Shown here: piece after piece, positions 11,425 to 22,845 of the stretch | Layout: the number at the start of each line of letters is the position of its first letter | Position numbering within the stretch: the stretch's first letter is position 1 | NCBI GenBank assembly: GCA_001465935.1 | Contig: LNKV01000013.1 | Span: 186,001 to 250,000, forward strand | Reading direction: 5' to 3' | DNA from: Clarireedia homoeocarpa | Taxonomy: Eukaryota > Ascomycota > Leotiomycetes > Helotiales > Rutstroemiaceae | Length of the DNA stretch: 64,000 nucleotides | The notes under the pieces: generated by a model | The model's input: the letters and a program-made list of their open reading frames with translations, nothing else | The model's database searches: none | What the model was told of the DNA's origin: nothing | Program-made: the position numbers and the translations under genes

Positions 11425-13189
11425 TGATTGTTTGTGCTTTCTGAGTTGTGACATTTTGTGCTGGGATCCGACCCGAGACATTGGACGGTTAATTATCCGA
11501 ATTCTGAACCCAAAGGTCTTTGGTGGTCTTTGGAGTGGCTGAGTGGTAAGCCGAGACGAGACGAGACTATGTTTGTGATTGTGTTTGTGTTTCTACTTGG
11601 TAGTCAGGGGAATACGAACAGTACAGGCAAGTGGAAGAATAAAACCTCGAGCGAGTCCATCCACCGTGCGCCGTTGAAATGTCCACAGTTTTACATAGTA
11701 CCAAAGTACTTTGTAAGACTTACGGCTACAGCCTGCAGCCTGGCCACATCATGTTCCCATTTCTCATTTCGCTCTTCCCATCTCGCTTGCAGCGTCGAGT
11801 GTTGGACTCTCGTATCCGAAAATTCGGGTTCCCAAGAAGGCGCCAGTTGGGTGGAAAATTGAATTGAACATACTTTGTATGATATGATATATTATATGTA
11901 TGTGCAAAGTATGTATACTTGGTACGGTGAGTAGTACTGTAAGGGTACAGAGCAGAGTCTGGTCCAGAAAAGCCCAATCATACGAGGACTCCACTAGTAT
12001 ATATTACAGTTTCCATAGGCCGACGAGATTGTTGCTTACGAACTGCGGTCCTGCTAAGATTTACGAAGCACCGTACTGTAAATTATGTAAATTATGTAGA
12101 AATGGGAACTCGTTGCTGTACGAAGTAAGTTGTGCGTAAAAATGTCGTTGCTCGTATGGTCTGTCTCGTTGGCCACGCTTGCGCCCACTTCTCATGCTGT
12201 GCCGTGCTCCCAAAAAACATCATTACCCGAGCAGACGATGTAAATGGAAGCTCCAAGGGAAAACAGCCAATGCTTCTTGACGCGTGAAAGACTGCCTGCC
12301 GTACGTATAAGAGGGCAAGGTATAGTCAAGGTACAGTCAAGGTATAGTCAAAGTATAGTCGAGGTAAGTAACATTTGTTCCTGGGAGGGGAGAGCATAGT
12401 CAGGCACACGCAAGGGAGTATTTAAGGTTATCCTATATCGTTGCATGTTATGACAACGGAGATTCAAGGAAATTCGAGGGAATTCAAGGATACGCAAGGA
12501 TATCTCCGTGTTTCTCGCCCCGTGATTGGGCACGGCCATGTTCCAGTGTCCTAAACGAGAAGACCTTTCCTTACTCAGCCCTTCGCAGCCCTTCCCAGCC
12601 CTTCGCAGCCTTGTCAAACCCTGCCCAGCTAATTTCCCCTCGACATGGGATCCCATTTATCCATCCAATCACAGCTCCCCTCCAACGCTGCGGACCCCAC
12701 CCAGCTCACTCAGACTCGTCCCCTGCTTCATCTCCGCCTCCATCCTTTCCCACTTCCCATCCTTCCCGTCGTAAACGCCTCGGACTAAATCAGTCTAAAA
12801 ATGATGAAATCCATGCCATCTCATGGGTTGTGTGTATCCCAGAGCCGATGGATGGATGGGTGGATGGGTGGATGGGTGGATGGATGATGGATGGGTGCAC
12901 AGAAGCCAAGGTAAGATAAGGTGAAATTTGACTCTTTCCTGCCGCATAACGAAGTGAAGGGAAATGAATGCGCCGGGCTCGCCTGCTTTAAGTATCATGC
13001 TCCTCGCTTTTAATCTCAGAATCTCTTCTTATACTCTCTCTCTCTCACCATCGCCGTAACACATCCACACGATAATACCACTCGCACAACCTTCTTCTCT
13101 TACTACCAATTAATTTTTGTATCTCTCGATACGTCCGTTCTTTGAACCTTTCCTATCTACACTCCTTTACAAACCCCAAATCATACATA

Positions 13190-14097
13190 ATGCGTTACTC
13201 ATACATCTCGGCTGCCATCGTGGCCTTCACTCCCGCCGTCTTCGCCCAAACTTGGGGCTTTGACACCATCATTGTACCAGGCGAAGATCAACTTGTTCAC
13301 GTTGGTGAGGTCTTGAACATCAAGTGGGACCCCAACAATGTCGCAGGAACTGTCAAGATTCAATTGCTGGAGGGTGCTACTCCAGCTACCTTGAATTATG
13401 ACCCCGTGGTCATTGCCAGTATGTTCTCCCTCGATTGTAACATTTCACTAAATGAGACGTACTAACCTACTTCTTAGCCTCTGTCAACAACTTGGATGGA
13501 CAATTCGCATGGACCGTCCCCGCATCCGTCGGCAGCTACGCTACTTACGGTATCCAAATCACTCTCGATGGCAGTGATGACAAGACTTTCCAGTGGTCCA
13601 ACCACTTCAAGATTGGAGCTGCTGCATCCAGCTCCTCATCGGTTATCAGCTCCTCATCGGTTATCTCTTCGACCGCCGCGGCAACCACTTCCACTGCCGC
13701 AGTAACCACCTCCACCGCACATGGCGCCACTACTACTGCTTCAGCCAGCACCATTCTCTCCACCACCAAAATTAGCAGCACTGTCACCGCCGCTGCCCAC
13801 ACCACCTCCATTGTCGTTCCAGTCTCCAGCGCTGCCCACACTTCCGTTGTCGTTCCAGCCTCCAGCGCTGCCGCCACCAGCATCCCATACCCAGTCCACA
13901 ACACCACCATTGTCTCCAACCCCACTGGTTCATCCAACCTCACCCACTCCACCACTCTCTCGCCCGTCGTCTCATCGTCCGCCACTGGTACCTCATCTTC
14001 CGGCCCAGCCCTCGCCACCGCCAACGCTGCTTCCGGCATTGCCGTTACCGGTGTTATGGGACTTTTCGGTTCCATGATGCTTGCACTTGCTTTGTAA
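13190..14097 (+). CDS. GPI-anchored Ser/Thr-rich surface protein, KRE9/KNH-like N domain
   Basis: Exons 13190-13418 and 13478-14097; intron 59 bp (GTATGT...TACTAACC...TTAG), phase 1. Protein 282 aa. Residues 1-19 are a signal peptide ending AVFA|Q. Residues ~20-110 form the Ser-Thr-rich GPI-anchored membrane family domain (KRE9/KNH type): QTWGFDTI, VGEVLNIKWDPN, YGIQITLDG, FQWSNHFKI. Residues ~115-255 are very rich in Ser, Thr, Ala and Val with repeated SSSVIS, AATTSTA and VVPVSSAAHT units, expected to be heavily O-mannosylated. The C terminus (ATANAASGIAVTGVMG then LFGSMMLALAL) is a GPI-anchor signal. Probably a plasma-membrane or cell-wall protein; the domain is common, but a precise role is not established. 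Confidence 0.85.
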
Positions 14098-15607
14098 GAT
14101 TTTTTTTTTTTGTACCTCGTACTAGCAATCAGTGGAGGATATAATTTTCAAAACATAAGCATAACGACAACAAAGAATTTCCCATATCTATCATTCAAAG
14201 CATAGAAAAAAAGGGCTGGCATAATATTTGGGAGCATTTCGCATCGCGTGGCGCTCTGCTTGGATTTTGAAGAAAAAAACTTTTTTACTTTCTCATCCGG
14301 TTGGGTGTTTACATAGGGAAGGATATCATGAATACTTCTTGTTTTTTTTTACTTTGTATTTAGGCATAGGAAACTTTTATGACGAGTAGTGTGGTGTGTG
14401 AGATTTTGGAAGGAGAGAGAAATTCAAATTAGATGTGGTTTACGATGCAGTAACTTACTCTGAGTGTGTTTTTTTGCTTTTGTTTTTGCAACGTGATTTG
14501 TACTTTGTGCATCTATCTGAATGTGACGTTTCACTACATATGAATCCAGAATCCTTTTCGTATCAAGTTACCAACTGTCAGATTCTGAGATCCTGTTTGT
14601 AATGTTCCCCTGTTTCCCCCCCCCAACTGGAGTATTACATATAATATAATCAATCAAACCATCTCGTCTCAGCTAGCTAGCCCTCCACATTTTTTTCATC
14701 CCATCTCATCGTACAGTATCGTACCATCCATCCATTCATCCTTCCTTCAAACAGGTTCATCTCATCTCACCCCCCCCCCCCCCCCCTCTCCCTTCCTTCT
14801 TTCCTTCCTTTCTTCCCTTGGAGGTAGGCATGTAAGCAAGCAAGCATCTTTCTTTCTTTCGTACCTTAGTACTCAGCATACATACAGTAGAACTGTGTCT
14901 CCCCAGTATGTACAACGTAGACACCACCTCCTTTTTATCTTATTTACTTGAGTTATTTATTTACATCTATCGATCTATTTCTCTGTGCTGCCTAACTACC
15001 TACCTACCCACCACCGATGCGTCTGTGTATCGTATCGTATCGTATGTATCCTTACAACCAACCAACCAATTAAATCCCCTTCTAAATCCAGACTTGTATA
15101 TATGTATCTATCTATCTATCTATCTAGCTATCTATCTATCTAGCTGTACGACTATAGCATAGCATAGCATAACATAGTATAAGTTAACACCATCACCATC
15201 AACAAACATCGAAATCATTTCATCAATTGCCGAATAATCCATCCATCCATCCATCCACCCACCCATCCATGCATTTTCATTCTTTCAAAGTTTTAAAAAC
15301 AGGAGTCTCTCTTCTCATCTCTTCTCTTCTCTTTGCCTACTTACTTACTTGTACTGTTGTTGTTTTGTAGAGTAGAGTAGAGTAGAGGATACAGCGATAG
15401 TTTATTCATATGGATAAGTAAGTATAAGTACAGATAGAATAGATAGGTATGTATGTATGTATGTATGTACTTGTAAGTTATGGGTATATGTAAAACAAAA
15501 TAGACCTATTCAATTCAGTAGATAGATAGATAGATAGAAGCAAACATCCACGTGAACAATTGAAAAGATAACATGATGAAGTTTGTTTGTTTCCCTTGGC
15601 CTTTATT

Positions 15608-15661
15608 TCCTCTCCTCTCCTCCTCTCCTCCTCTCCTCCTCTCCTCCTCCTCCTCCTCCTC
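15608..15661. repeat. CTCCTC/CTCCT microsatellite
   Basis: Fifty-four bases of C and T only, CTCCTCTCCTC changing into pure TCC units. Confidence 0.9.
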
Positions 15662-16002
15662 CAAGTCACATATTCAAAACCCTCTCCATCTCCCCCCTCT
15701 ACTCCCCCTTCTTCCCCAAAGTCTCATTAATCACCCCTCCAATCTTTCCCTCTGGATTAAAATTCTTTACTAAAAAGTCGACGAAAAAAAAAAAAAAAAA
15801 GACATTAGTTATATTAATCTCTTTCTAAACCCAAACCAATTTTTTTTCCCCTTCTAAAAAATCTATTTTACCCTTCTACTAAACTCCTTTTCATCCGTCC
15901 AATTCGAATTTCCCTTGTTCTCCTCCTCGAATTCTTTGAGGTGGGGGGGGTTTTTTTTTTTTTGAAATTCATATTGGGTGGGTATCTTGCGATGTGTATG
16001 TA

Positions 16003-16033
<31 letters not shown>

Positions 16034-16653
16034 GTGGGTATCTTCCGCAGACTCCGAGAGAGAGAGAAAAAAAAAATGGAGTGAAATTTTGAAAATGAAT
16101 GTGGATCGAATTGAATTGAATTGATTGATGCCGATGTTGTACTGCAGTGGTTGTGGTAAAAGAAAAAACGTGCTGAGCTGTGCTATGTTGTGCCTTGGCC
16201 TTTGAATGTTATATGTGTGTGAATGAAAACGTGATTGATATGATAGGAACGGTGAAAAGAAAATGTGATGACGCTGATGGAGTAGAGGAGGAGAGGAAAG
16301 GACTCTGAGGTTGGTCATGTTTTCATTCGTAGCGGGTGGTTGTCCAGGGCGCTGTGTGTCCATTCATGGTCGGTGTCCATACGTTGTAGCTGTTCATCTG
16401 TAGATAAGTGTCTATCTGTAGATGAGTGTTCATCTGTAGATGAGTGTCCATCTCAGGGGTACTTCCTAAATGGGTGAATATTAGTTGGTGATCCAGTATC
16501 CAAGATTGGCTTCTACTTCACTTTTTTTCCTCGCTATGACGGCCATAGTTCGCCAGTGTTTCTTTGCTCCGGGAAATGGTAGTTTCGTAGTGTCTAGTGT
16601 CTGGAGCTACCCTCGCTCATGCAATCCCGCTCACTTCTCTGTTTTTCTCGTGG

Positions 16654-16709
<56 letters not shown>
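16654..16709. repeat. Eight perfect CTCGCAT heptamers
   Basis: CTCGCAT repeated eight times without a mismatch (56 bp), followed by CTCCCTC. Confidence 0.95.
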
Positions 16710-16712
<3 letters not shown>

Positions 16713-16805
16713 CCTCATACTCCATCAACTCCGCTGTATCGGACCAGTTTTCCTTCGCCCTAATTTTCTCTGAGTGAACAACTGGTTATCCCAGGTCCCT
16801 CTTCA

Positions 16806-18938
16806 TCAAAACGACCCAATTGAAGATACTACTAGTGCTTGATACAACTCCATTTGTCCCGTCACCGCCCCCGCAATGTGCATATTTCTTCGAGCCCTTA
16901 TACTATCGATAGTCGGCAAGGAAGGATCAACACTGGCTGGACACATCTCTACGGGTTCCATTTCCGGTTCCACTACAGGATCATGTTTACCACACTGTTG
17001 TGCACTGAAAAGTACAGAGTGATGCATCATTAGTTCTTCAGATGGAGGTGAAGTCAGTTCCCAGTACTGCAGGTTATCTTTGGGTGCTTGGCATGGTTCT
17101 CCTATAGATATTGGACCTGCTACTTCATCTTGGGCCGACGAGGTCGATGAAGGTGGAAGCTGATGGCCGTTGGGTATAACTTGTCGAGCTATGTAATTGT
17201 TTGGATGTGGATTTGCGGCTTGGGCTTGAATTAATCTCATTGCTCGAGGATCAAAACATTGCTCTTGAGGTGAGCATCGAGCTACCGCCCTTGGATGAGG
17301 ACGATTGCGATTTTGTTGTGAGTGATTAGCGAAAGACGTCGGTAGCTGCTCTACAGGATGATCAACGGTCATATTAGGTGGCATAGGTTGAGATTCGAAG
17401 CAACCTTGATAATATATATCGCTCCTATATGATGATTCAAGAAACGGCGGACAATTGTTTTGTGGTTGAAAATGAGAGTTATCTTGTGATGAGGTACTAG
17501 GGGATGAGAATTGCTGATAGTTATCCACGTTTTGAGGGAAATAGGGCATATTAGTTTGAAGTTGGGCGTGGTGGAAGTTGTTAGCGTGGGGCGAAGGCTG
17601 GAGTTGTTGCCGTGGGGGATGTTGTGTTGGTGCATTATACATAGGTCGTTGTGATTGGAGCCTTTGTGCTGGCGAAGGTTCTAGTTCTCGATGTCCAGTT
17701 GTTACGCCATTTGGTATGGGTAGTGTCGTGTCCGATGCGCTTCGGACCCTTTCTGGACGAGGCATACATTCCCATGTATGGCTCTGAGATTGTGGCATCG
17801 ATCGTGTTCTTTGCATCATCATCAGTCCTTCATGACGCTTCGATGAATCCATGGAAATACCTCCCATCCCAGTCAAGGTCGGGCTCTGCGTGAATTCTGG
17901 GAACCCTAACATTGGCGATGTCGTATGATGCATTGCTGGTTCCTGCTTCATCTTTATACCCGTAGCCATGTTCCCCATGGCATCGTGAAGATGTAACATA
18001 TTTGGGTCAATTGTTGATATGTTGTCCACTGGTATGTTTGGATCCGAGGAGTTCAAAAATATATTTGGATCCCACATTAGTGGCGCTGTTACAACAGTGT
18101 TCGTACCACTTGGTGCCATGTTCATTGGAACCTCAGAAGCCACATGTTCTCCAGGTTGAGAGTAAAATGAATGAGGTACACCACTTGGTACCATTCCTAT
18201 TCCTCCTCCCATATCCACAGCACCCATGTGCATGCCTGAAGACATAGCCATACCGCTTGGTACTGGCCCTGGTCCCATCTGTGAATACATGTTCCTCTCC
18301 GTTATTGGCAATGCATACCCTTCATGCCCAAACATTGGTACCCCACTAGGCATACCTGCCATCATTTTATTTTCATGGACTTCTCCAGTTTCCTGATTGA
18401 ATCCTCGTCTCTTCACTCTGCTGACCCGTTCAACTCTGGGCGGAGTAGCAGCCGGCCACGAATCCGATAATGAATATGTAGAAGGAACATACCCGACCAT
18501 GCCGTCTTGGGGCAATGGTCCGCCGACCTTATTTCCTACTTGTCCAATGGCACCGTCACCTTTGAACATGCTACCAATGGCGCCATCTTTGTTAAATACA
18601 GGGACGCCGGTTCCTTGAGTCTTGACTCCTGCTGGTGCCTAGGATAATAATTGTTAGGTTTTGAGAATGAAAGATATGGACAAGGTATTAAGGTGCTAGA
18701 GACAAGAATGAGAGGACTGTATGTGTAACATGTAATTGGATTTTCAGAGAGTAAATTATGGATATGTGCGTTGAGATATATTTGGGAACAGTGCAAAGAG
18801 TAAGAGTTGGCTGTATGAAAGGAGAGGAAGACTTACTGATTGCTGGGTTGACTTATGAATAGCATTATTATTGTCAAATGTCTTGATAGCCGCATTGGCA
18901 CCTTGGTCCATCGACCTTGCGCTAGAATCTCCGTCCAT
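16806..18938 (-). CDS. Gln/Met/Pro-rich protein with N-terminal GAIG motifs, 644 aa
   Basis: Exons 18938-18837 and 18638-16806; intron 198 bp with GTAAGT...CCTAG, phase 0. Residues ~1-90 carry three spaced glycine motifs (DGAIGSMF, DGAIGQVG, QDGMVGYV with GGPLP between), a pattern I associate with small conserved fungal proteins of unknown function. The rest (~90-644) is low-complexity, rich in Met, Pro, Gln, Asn and His, without a DNA-binding motif. The long Gln/Met/Pro tail looks like an activation or condensate-forming region, but this is inference. The gene converges on the surface-protein gene across the microsatellite region. ATG at 18938 is the first in the exon whose donor gives the correct frame. 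Confidence 0.6.
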
Positions 18939-21066
18939 ACTGGTGTTAAGTATTCGATTTCGAGAGGTAGGTAGGTGGTAAAATGAATCTCAACTGCGAC
19001 AGGTAGAAGAATTATCCAAGATTTGTGAGGTCGGTTGCAAATAACAGATAATTGCGGAATAATAGAGTACTTATAGAAATTACTCGATGTGCGCAACATA
19101 AATCACCCTAGCAATATGTGTAGAAAGATTACAAGTGGTGGTGATATGAACTCAACAAGTATTCCGACATCTGACCTATAGGACTCTCTCTCGTTAGCGC
19201 CCCTGACGATTGTAAGAAAGGGACACCCCAGTCATTCGACAATACAATCTTAACGTCACTTCCTACTGTAGCTCGAGACTGAATATAAAAATACGACTTC
19301 AATGAATTGATCGAATTTTCAAACTTTTCTATATAGATCACAAGGACAATTTAGGATTGACATATTTGGCGTTTTCTGGTAACTGTCAAGCTAGCAGAGT
19401 AGCTCAGTTTGCAAATATATACGAAAGGATACTTTTCCGGTTAAAGTTGGCTTTTGATCCTCTGGTCCTTCTGTGGCCTCAATAAATGATTGGCTGATAG
19501 CTCTCGACTTAGCAAGGCTTTATTGACACTGGCGCTGTATAAAATGAAGCTATTGTTGATATTCTTTCAATTTCATTTGTGGGTCGAGGAACTAAACTCA
19601 GAGAAAAAATGCTCTTGTGACCTGCAATGCGGTGCATGTTGCGATGATATTTCCAATTCTGGGCCTGAGGTCCCCAGCGCAACTTCGCAAGAACAAAGGC
19701 GCAACTGGGAAAATGTATTGTGGCTATTACTGATGGTAAATCAATGTTTTGAAGAATCCCAAATATTGTAATATTTCCATCGTCTGATTATCTCTTGGGC
19801 GATGTCGTCGGCCAGTTACGTATATCTGCATCCGCCTCATGTCCGTGCTGCTACCGGGTTGATGGACAACATCACCTCAAACCAATAGTTTCTATACCTT
19901 AATTCTCTATTGCGTTTCCAAAAAAATAAAAATAAATTAATTCTTTTATCAATACATCGGATTGCAACCTACAAAAAAGCTTCTAGTAGATACCCATATA
20001 TCTACGACTTCTCAGACAAACGTTACATTTACAGTCAGTCGGAAGGTATCAATCATAGGTGTTGTGTGAATGCATCACTCACTATAACAAGCGCTAAATC
20101 GATCCAAATACTCTTCTCCTCTCCTCTCCTCTCCCTAGCCTAGCTCAGTCCACTCGCCCATCCAATCCCATCCCAACCCATCCTCAGCGATGATCTCTGA
20201 TTGGTGTCTGCTTCCTTGCCCGTTCATTTCTCTCCGATCTGATTGTGGTAAGCTAAAACTTGATTTGATCAACGCAGCTGCATTTACCCTGGTATTCATT
20301 CGGAACTTAAGTAAGCTTAGCCATGGATTGATGGGTTGTATCTGGCTCATGGTATGCTACTTCTTACACTTCACCAAGCGCGTCCTGATGCTCGTGCGCA
20401 CTTGGTGTCTAGGGAAGGAAAGGAAAGAAAAGAAAGAAAAGTTACAGCTTTTTTGCTGCGCCGCTGGATATGAGAACGTACACGTATGGAAATTATGGGG
20501 AAGGGGGGGGGATTGTACTAGATGGGTAAGGGTGGAATTCGGAGTGCTACATATTTGTTGTGTTGCGTATTTCCTAATTGCAGCATTCTAACTTAAGATA
20601 GGGCTAAATAAGAGCTAGTTGGTGCCCCAAAGTTAATCTGTGAGATCTCAGTATATATCTGCCTGCAGTGAGAGAGTATCTTCGAGGAAACCATGACTAG
20701 TAAACTTCTTTAAGGGATGGGTAGAAATGGGAGGATTTGGCATTACCTTAACTGATAATTAGACGAAAGTTGAAGCTGCATTCTGTAGCGGTACGATTCA
20801 TTTTTCTAAAGTATATACTAATCATCAGAGTGATGATTGACTCGGAAAAATTGCAGGCTTCGAGGGCTTTTTTCACTCTTAGATCTCATATGTACCTTCG
20901 GATGCAGTCTAACGGAGAGAACAGGATACACTCGTAGCCGAAGGAATGGAACAGAGGAACTTCTGCTGTGGCTATGAGGACTTGAAGCAGGTCTGAACCA
21001 CTGTTGGTGGTACAAACAGAATATCAGTAAACATACGAGTATAACAACCTCATAGAGAAATGATAC
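18939..21066. other. 2.1-kb stretch without a supported gene
   Basis: The 300 bases next to 18938 are the promoter/leader of the minus-strand gene. Frames at 19490-19771 (+), 20190-20591 (+) and others carry no recognisable motif. A CTCTCCTCTC tract lies near 20113. The region ends at an LTR terminus. Confidence 0.45.
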
Positions 21067-21231
21067 TGTTGGGAATGGTGGAAATGGTCATCAACCATTG
21101 GTTCGCTTGATTCGCTTAGACATGCCGGAAAACTCTTTCGCAGAGTTTTCCATATAAATAGCTTTCGTAGTCGCCCATAGTTGAAAAGAAGAGATTAAGA
21201 CCAAAGTACAATTAGCCAGACGTTCCCAAAA
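21067..21231 (+). mobile_element. Putative 5' LTR of a copia-like element
   Basis: Begins TGTTGGGAA and ends TTCCCAAAA (8 of 9 bases inverse), encloses a TATAAATAG box (21153-21161), and is followed 82 bp later by the gag reading frame. Different family from the solo LTRs at 491 and 3705. No matching 3' LTR seen downstream, so the element is truncated. Confidence 0.55.
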
Positions 21232-21312
21232 GAAGGGTGACGTTTGTGGCTACGTACCGGGTCTACCCACACTGATCAGTCTTGCAATTCAGATCAGAAT
21301 ACTAAGCTTACA

Positions 21313-22845
21313 ATGACTCTAACAACAAGAGCCCAGTCAAGAGGCCGACCGGAAGGGAACAGGGAACAAGATCCTGCCCAGCGAGATGCCGGGTAAGATC
21401 CCCATCCAACAGAGGGAGATATATCATATCCGAAGCTCTCTCCACAATCCATATCCGATGCTGCTGCACCCGGTGATACCCAAGGCATGACTACGAGATA
21501 CTTGGAACTTAAAACCCAGCAATATAAGAGCTCAGAGATATGGGACCATGACATGTGGTATATCTTCCAAGAGGATTTCAATGGCTTCGACGAGGAAAGC
21601 TTTAAGAAGGCTGGGATAATTGCATGTGTGAACCTCCGCAATGTGCTCCGCTCGCATGGTGTGAATATCAAAGCAACAGAAGCCACTAAATGCGCATTTG
21701 CACTTGCGAACGCTACTCGGGTATGGACGGAGTGGAATCCTGATGAGATCATCCGAGCGATGACAGACCCCAACTTCGTCTTCAAATCAAAGTCGCCACA
21801 ATATATACTACAACGACTACGAGAAAAGAGACTATTGTCAAATGCTTCCAGGTCGCCAAGGTCCATTTATGAACAAGCAGGAAGCGCAGTTGAGACGATC
21901 GAGCGCGATCAAGAAGAACGAAAACCTGAACTGCAAATCCCTCGGAATGCCCAACGACCTCAGCAAACCACAGAACCCGAGCAACAAATGCCTGTTTACA
22001 CCTTTTCGGATGCACGCTCAGGCATACACGAGACAACATGAATGCAAGAGCTACGCAGCAACGATCTCAGTCAGCCCCTACGTTTGCACCACCACCACCA
22101 CTTCGCACATCCTCCGCTCCACAGCTTCCACCTCAACATCAACCAAATTACCAACGACATACACATATGCCCCATGTGCAACTACCTCATATGCCCCCTC
22201 TGCAACCACTTCATATGCCTCCCATGCAACACATGTCTCCCCAACAGCCATTCTACATGCCACCAATGCACGTGCAGCAGTACCCGCCTCCACACGACTA
22301 CATTGATTTTCTTGCCGCACGATACACTCCGATCCAAAGCGCATTAAGAGAGCTGGCAAACTTGGCAGAGATGTACACAACCGACATGAGATATTCGGGA
22401 AAAGGCCACAGCTTTGATCTTAAGCTGACTATTTTCCTTGACACATGTGCAAGAGCCGGAGTCCCAAGGGATGCACTTAAATCAGCATTTCCTACGATGC
22501 TTTCCGGCACAGTCCTCGATTATTACTATTCGCAATACTCAGTCGCAACTGCTACATTTGACCAGATTTGTGCTATGATCAAGAACCATTTCGAAGGTCC
22601 GGAATATCAACGTGGAACTACATTATCCTGGTCACATTTATCAGGACCCAAGCAAATCAAAACTTGTCCACCTCGATGATATGATGGCTGAATTGAGGTC
22701 GATGTACTTGAGCCTCCCAATCACCTTCCGGAATGACGAAACAATGCATAATAAGCTGATTCTGGCCTGCCAGGGAACACCCGCATGCGCTTATGCATGC
22801 TTTAAACCATCCGCAACGGTCACTGGCCTGCTGAGCGATTTGTAA
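21313..22845 (+). pseudogene. LTR-retrotransposon gag relic
   Basis: A gag-like reading frame starts at the ATG 21313 (MTLTTRAQSRGR), hits an in-frame TAA at 21394-21396, resumes in the same frame to 22041, changes frame at an ATGA overlap (22038-22041), and shifts back near 22612. Diagnostic pieces: FDLKLTIFLDTCARAGVP, AFPTMLSGTVLDYYYSQ, FEGPEYQR, then after the shift HNKLILACQGTPAC and YACFKPSATVTGLL. These match the gag of retroelements common in Leotiomycetes. A Pro/His/Met-rich linker lies between the halves. No zinc knuckle, protease, integrase or RT follows, so the copy is dead and truncated at its 3' side. Confidence 0.8.

Larger units (their letters stand above)
8766..13189. other. 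4.4-kb gene-poor intergenic stretch
   Basis: No gene I can support. Minus-strand sequence immediately upstream of 8765 is the NLR promoter and leader. Several 60-130-residue open frames (9296-9568 +, 9669-10084 +, 10126-10527 -) lack recognisable motifs. From 10.6 kb on the DNA is full of short tandem repeats: TTCCAT units near 10640, purine blocks at 11101-11150, GATGAGT-like units at 11334-11424, an AGGTATAGTCA-like repeat at 12317-12365, AGCCCTTCSC at ~12577-12610 and GGATGGGT at ~12848-12890. The pyrimidine-rich tract 13020-13185 is probably the promoter/5' leader of the next gene. Confidence 0.5.
14098..16805. other. 2.7-kb microsatellite-rich intergenic region
   Basis: Lies between two convergent genes, so it holds both 3' regions and no promoter is required. 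No coding frame is credible; the longest (15863-16363 -) is built from repeats. Contents include poly-C at ~14770-14787, TCTA units at 15103-15142, ATCC units near 15239, TATG units near 15446, CTCCTC units at 15608-15661, GTGTAT units at ~15998-16035, a TAGATGAGTGTCCATCTG-like repeat at ~16390-16455 and the CTCGCAT array at 16654-16709. Confidence 0.7.

Noticed and set aside
13545..14075. 176-aa Val/Glu-rich frame on the minus strand
   Set aside because: Antisense of the Ser/Thr-rich GPI protein; composition follows from its codon use.
15863..16363. 166-aa frame on the minus strand
   Set aside because: Includes a His-Ile run from GTGTAT microsatellite and homopolymers; not protein-like.
22078..22380. 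100-aa Val/Ala/Glu-rich frame on the minus strand
   Set aside because: Antisense of the Pro/His-rich gag linker.
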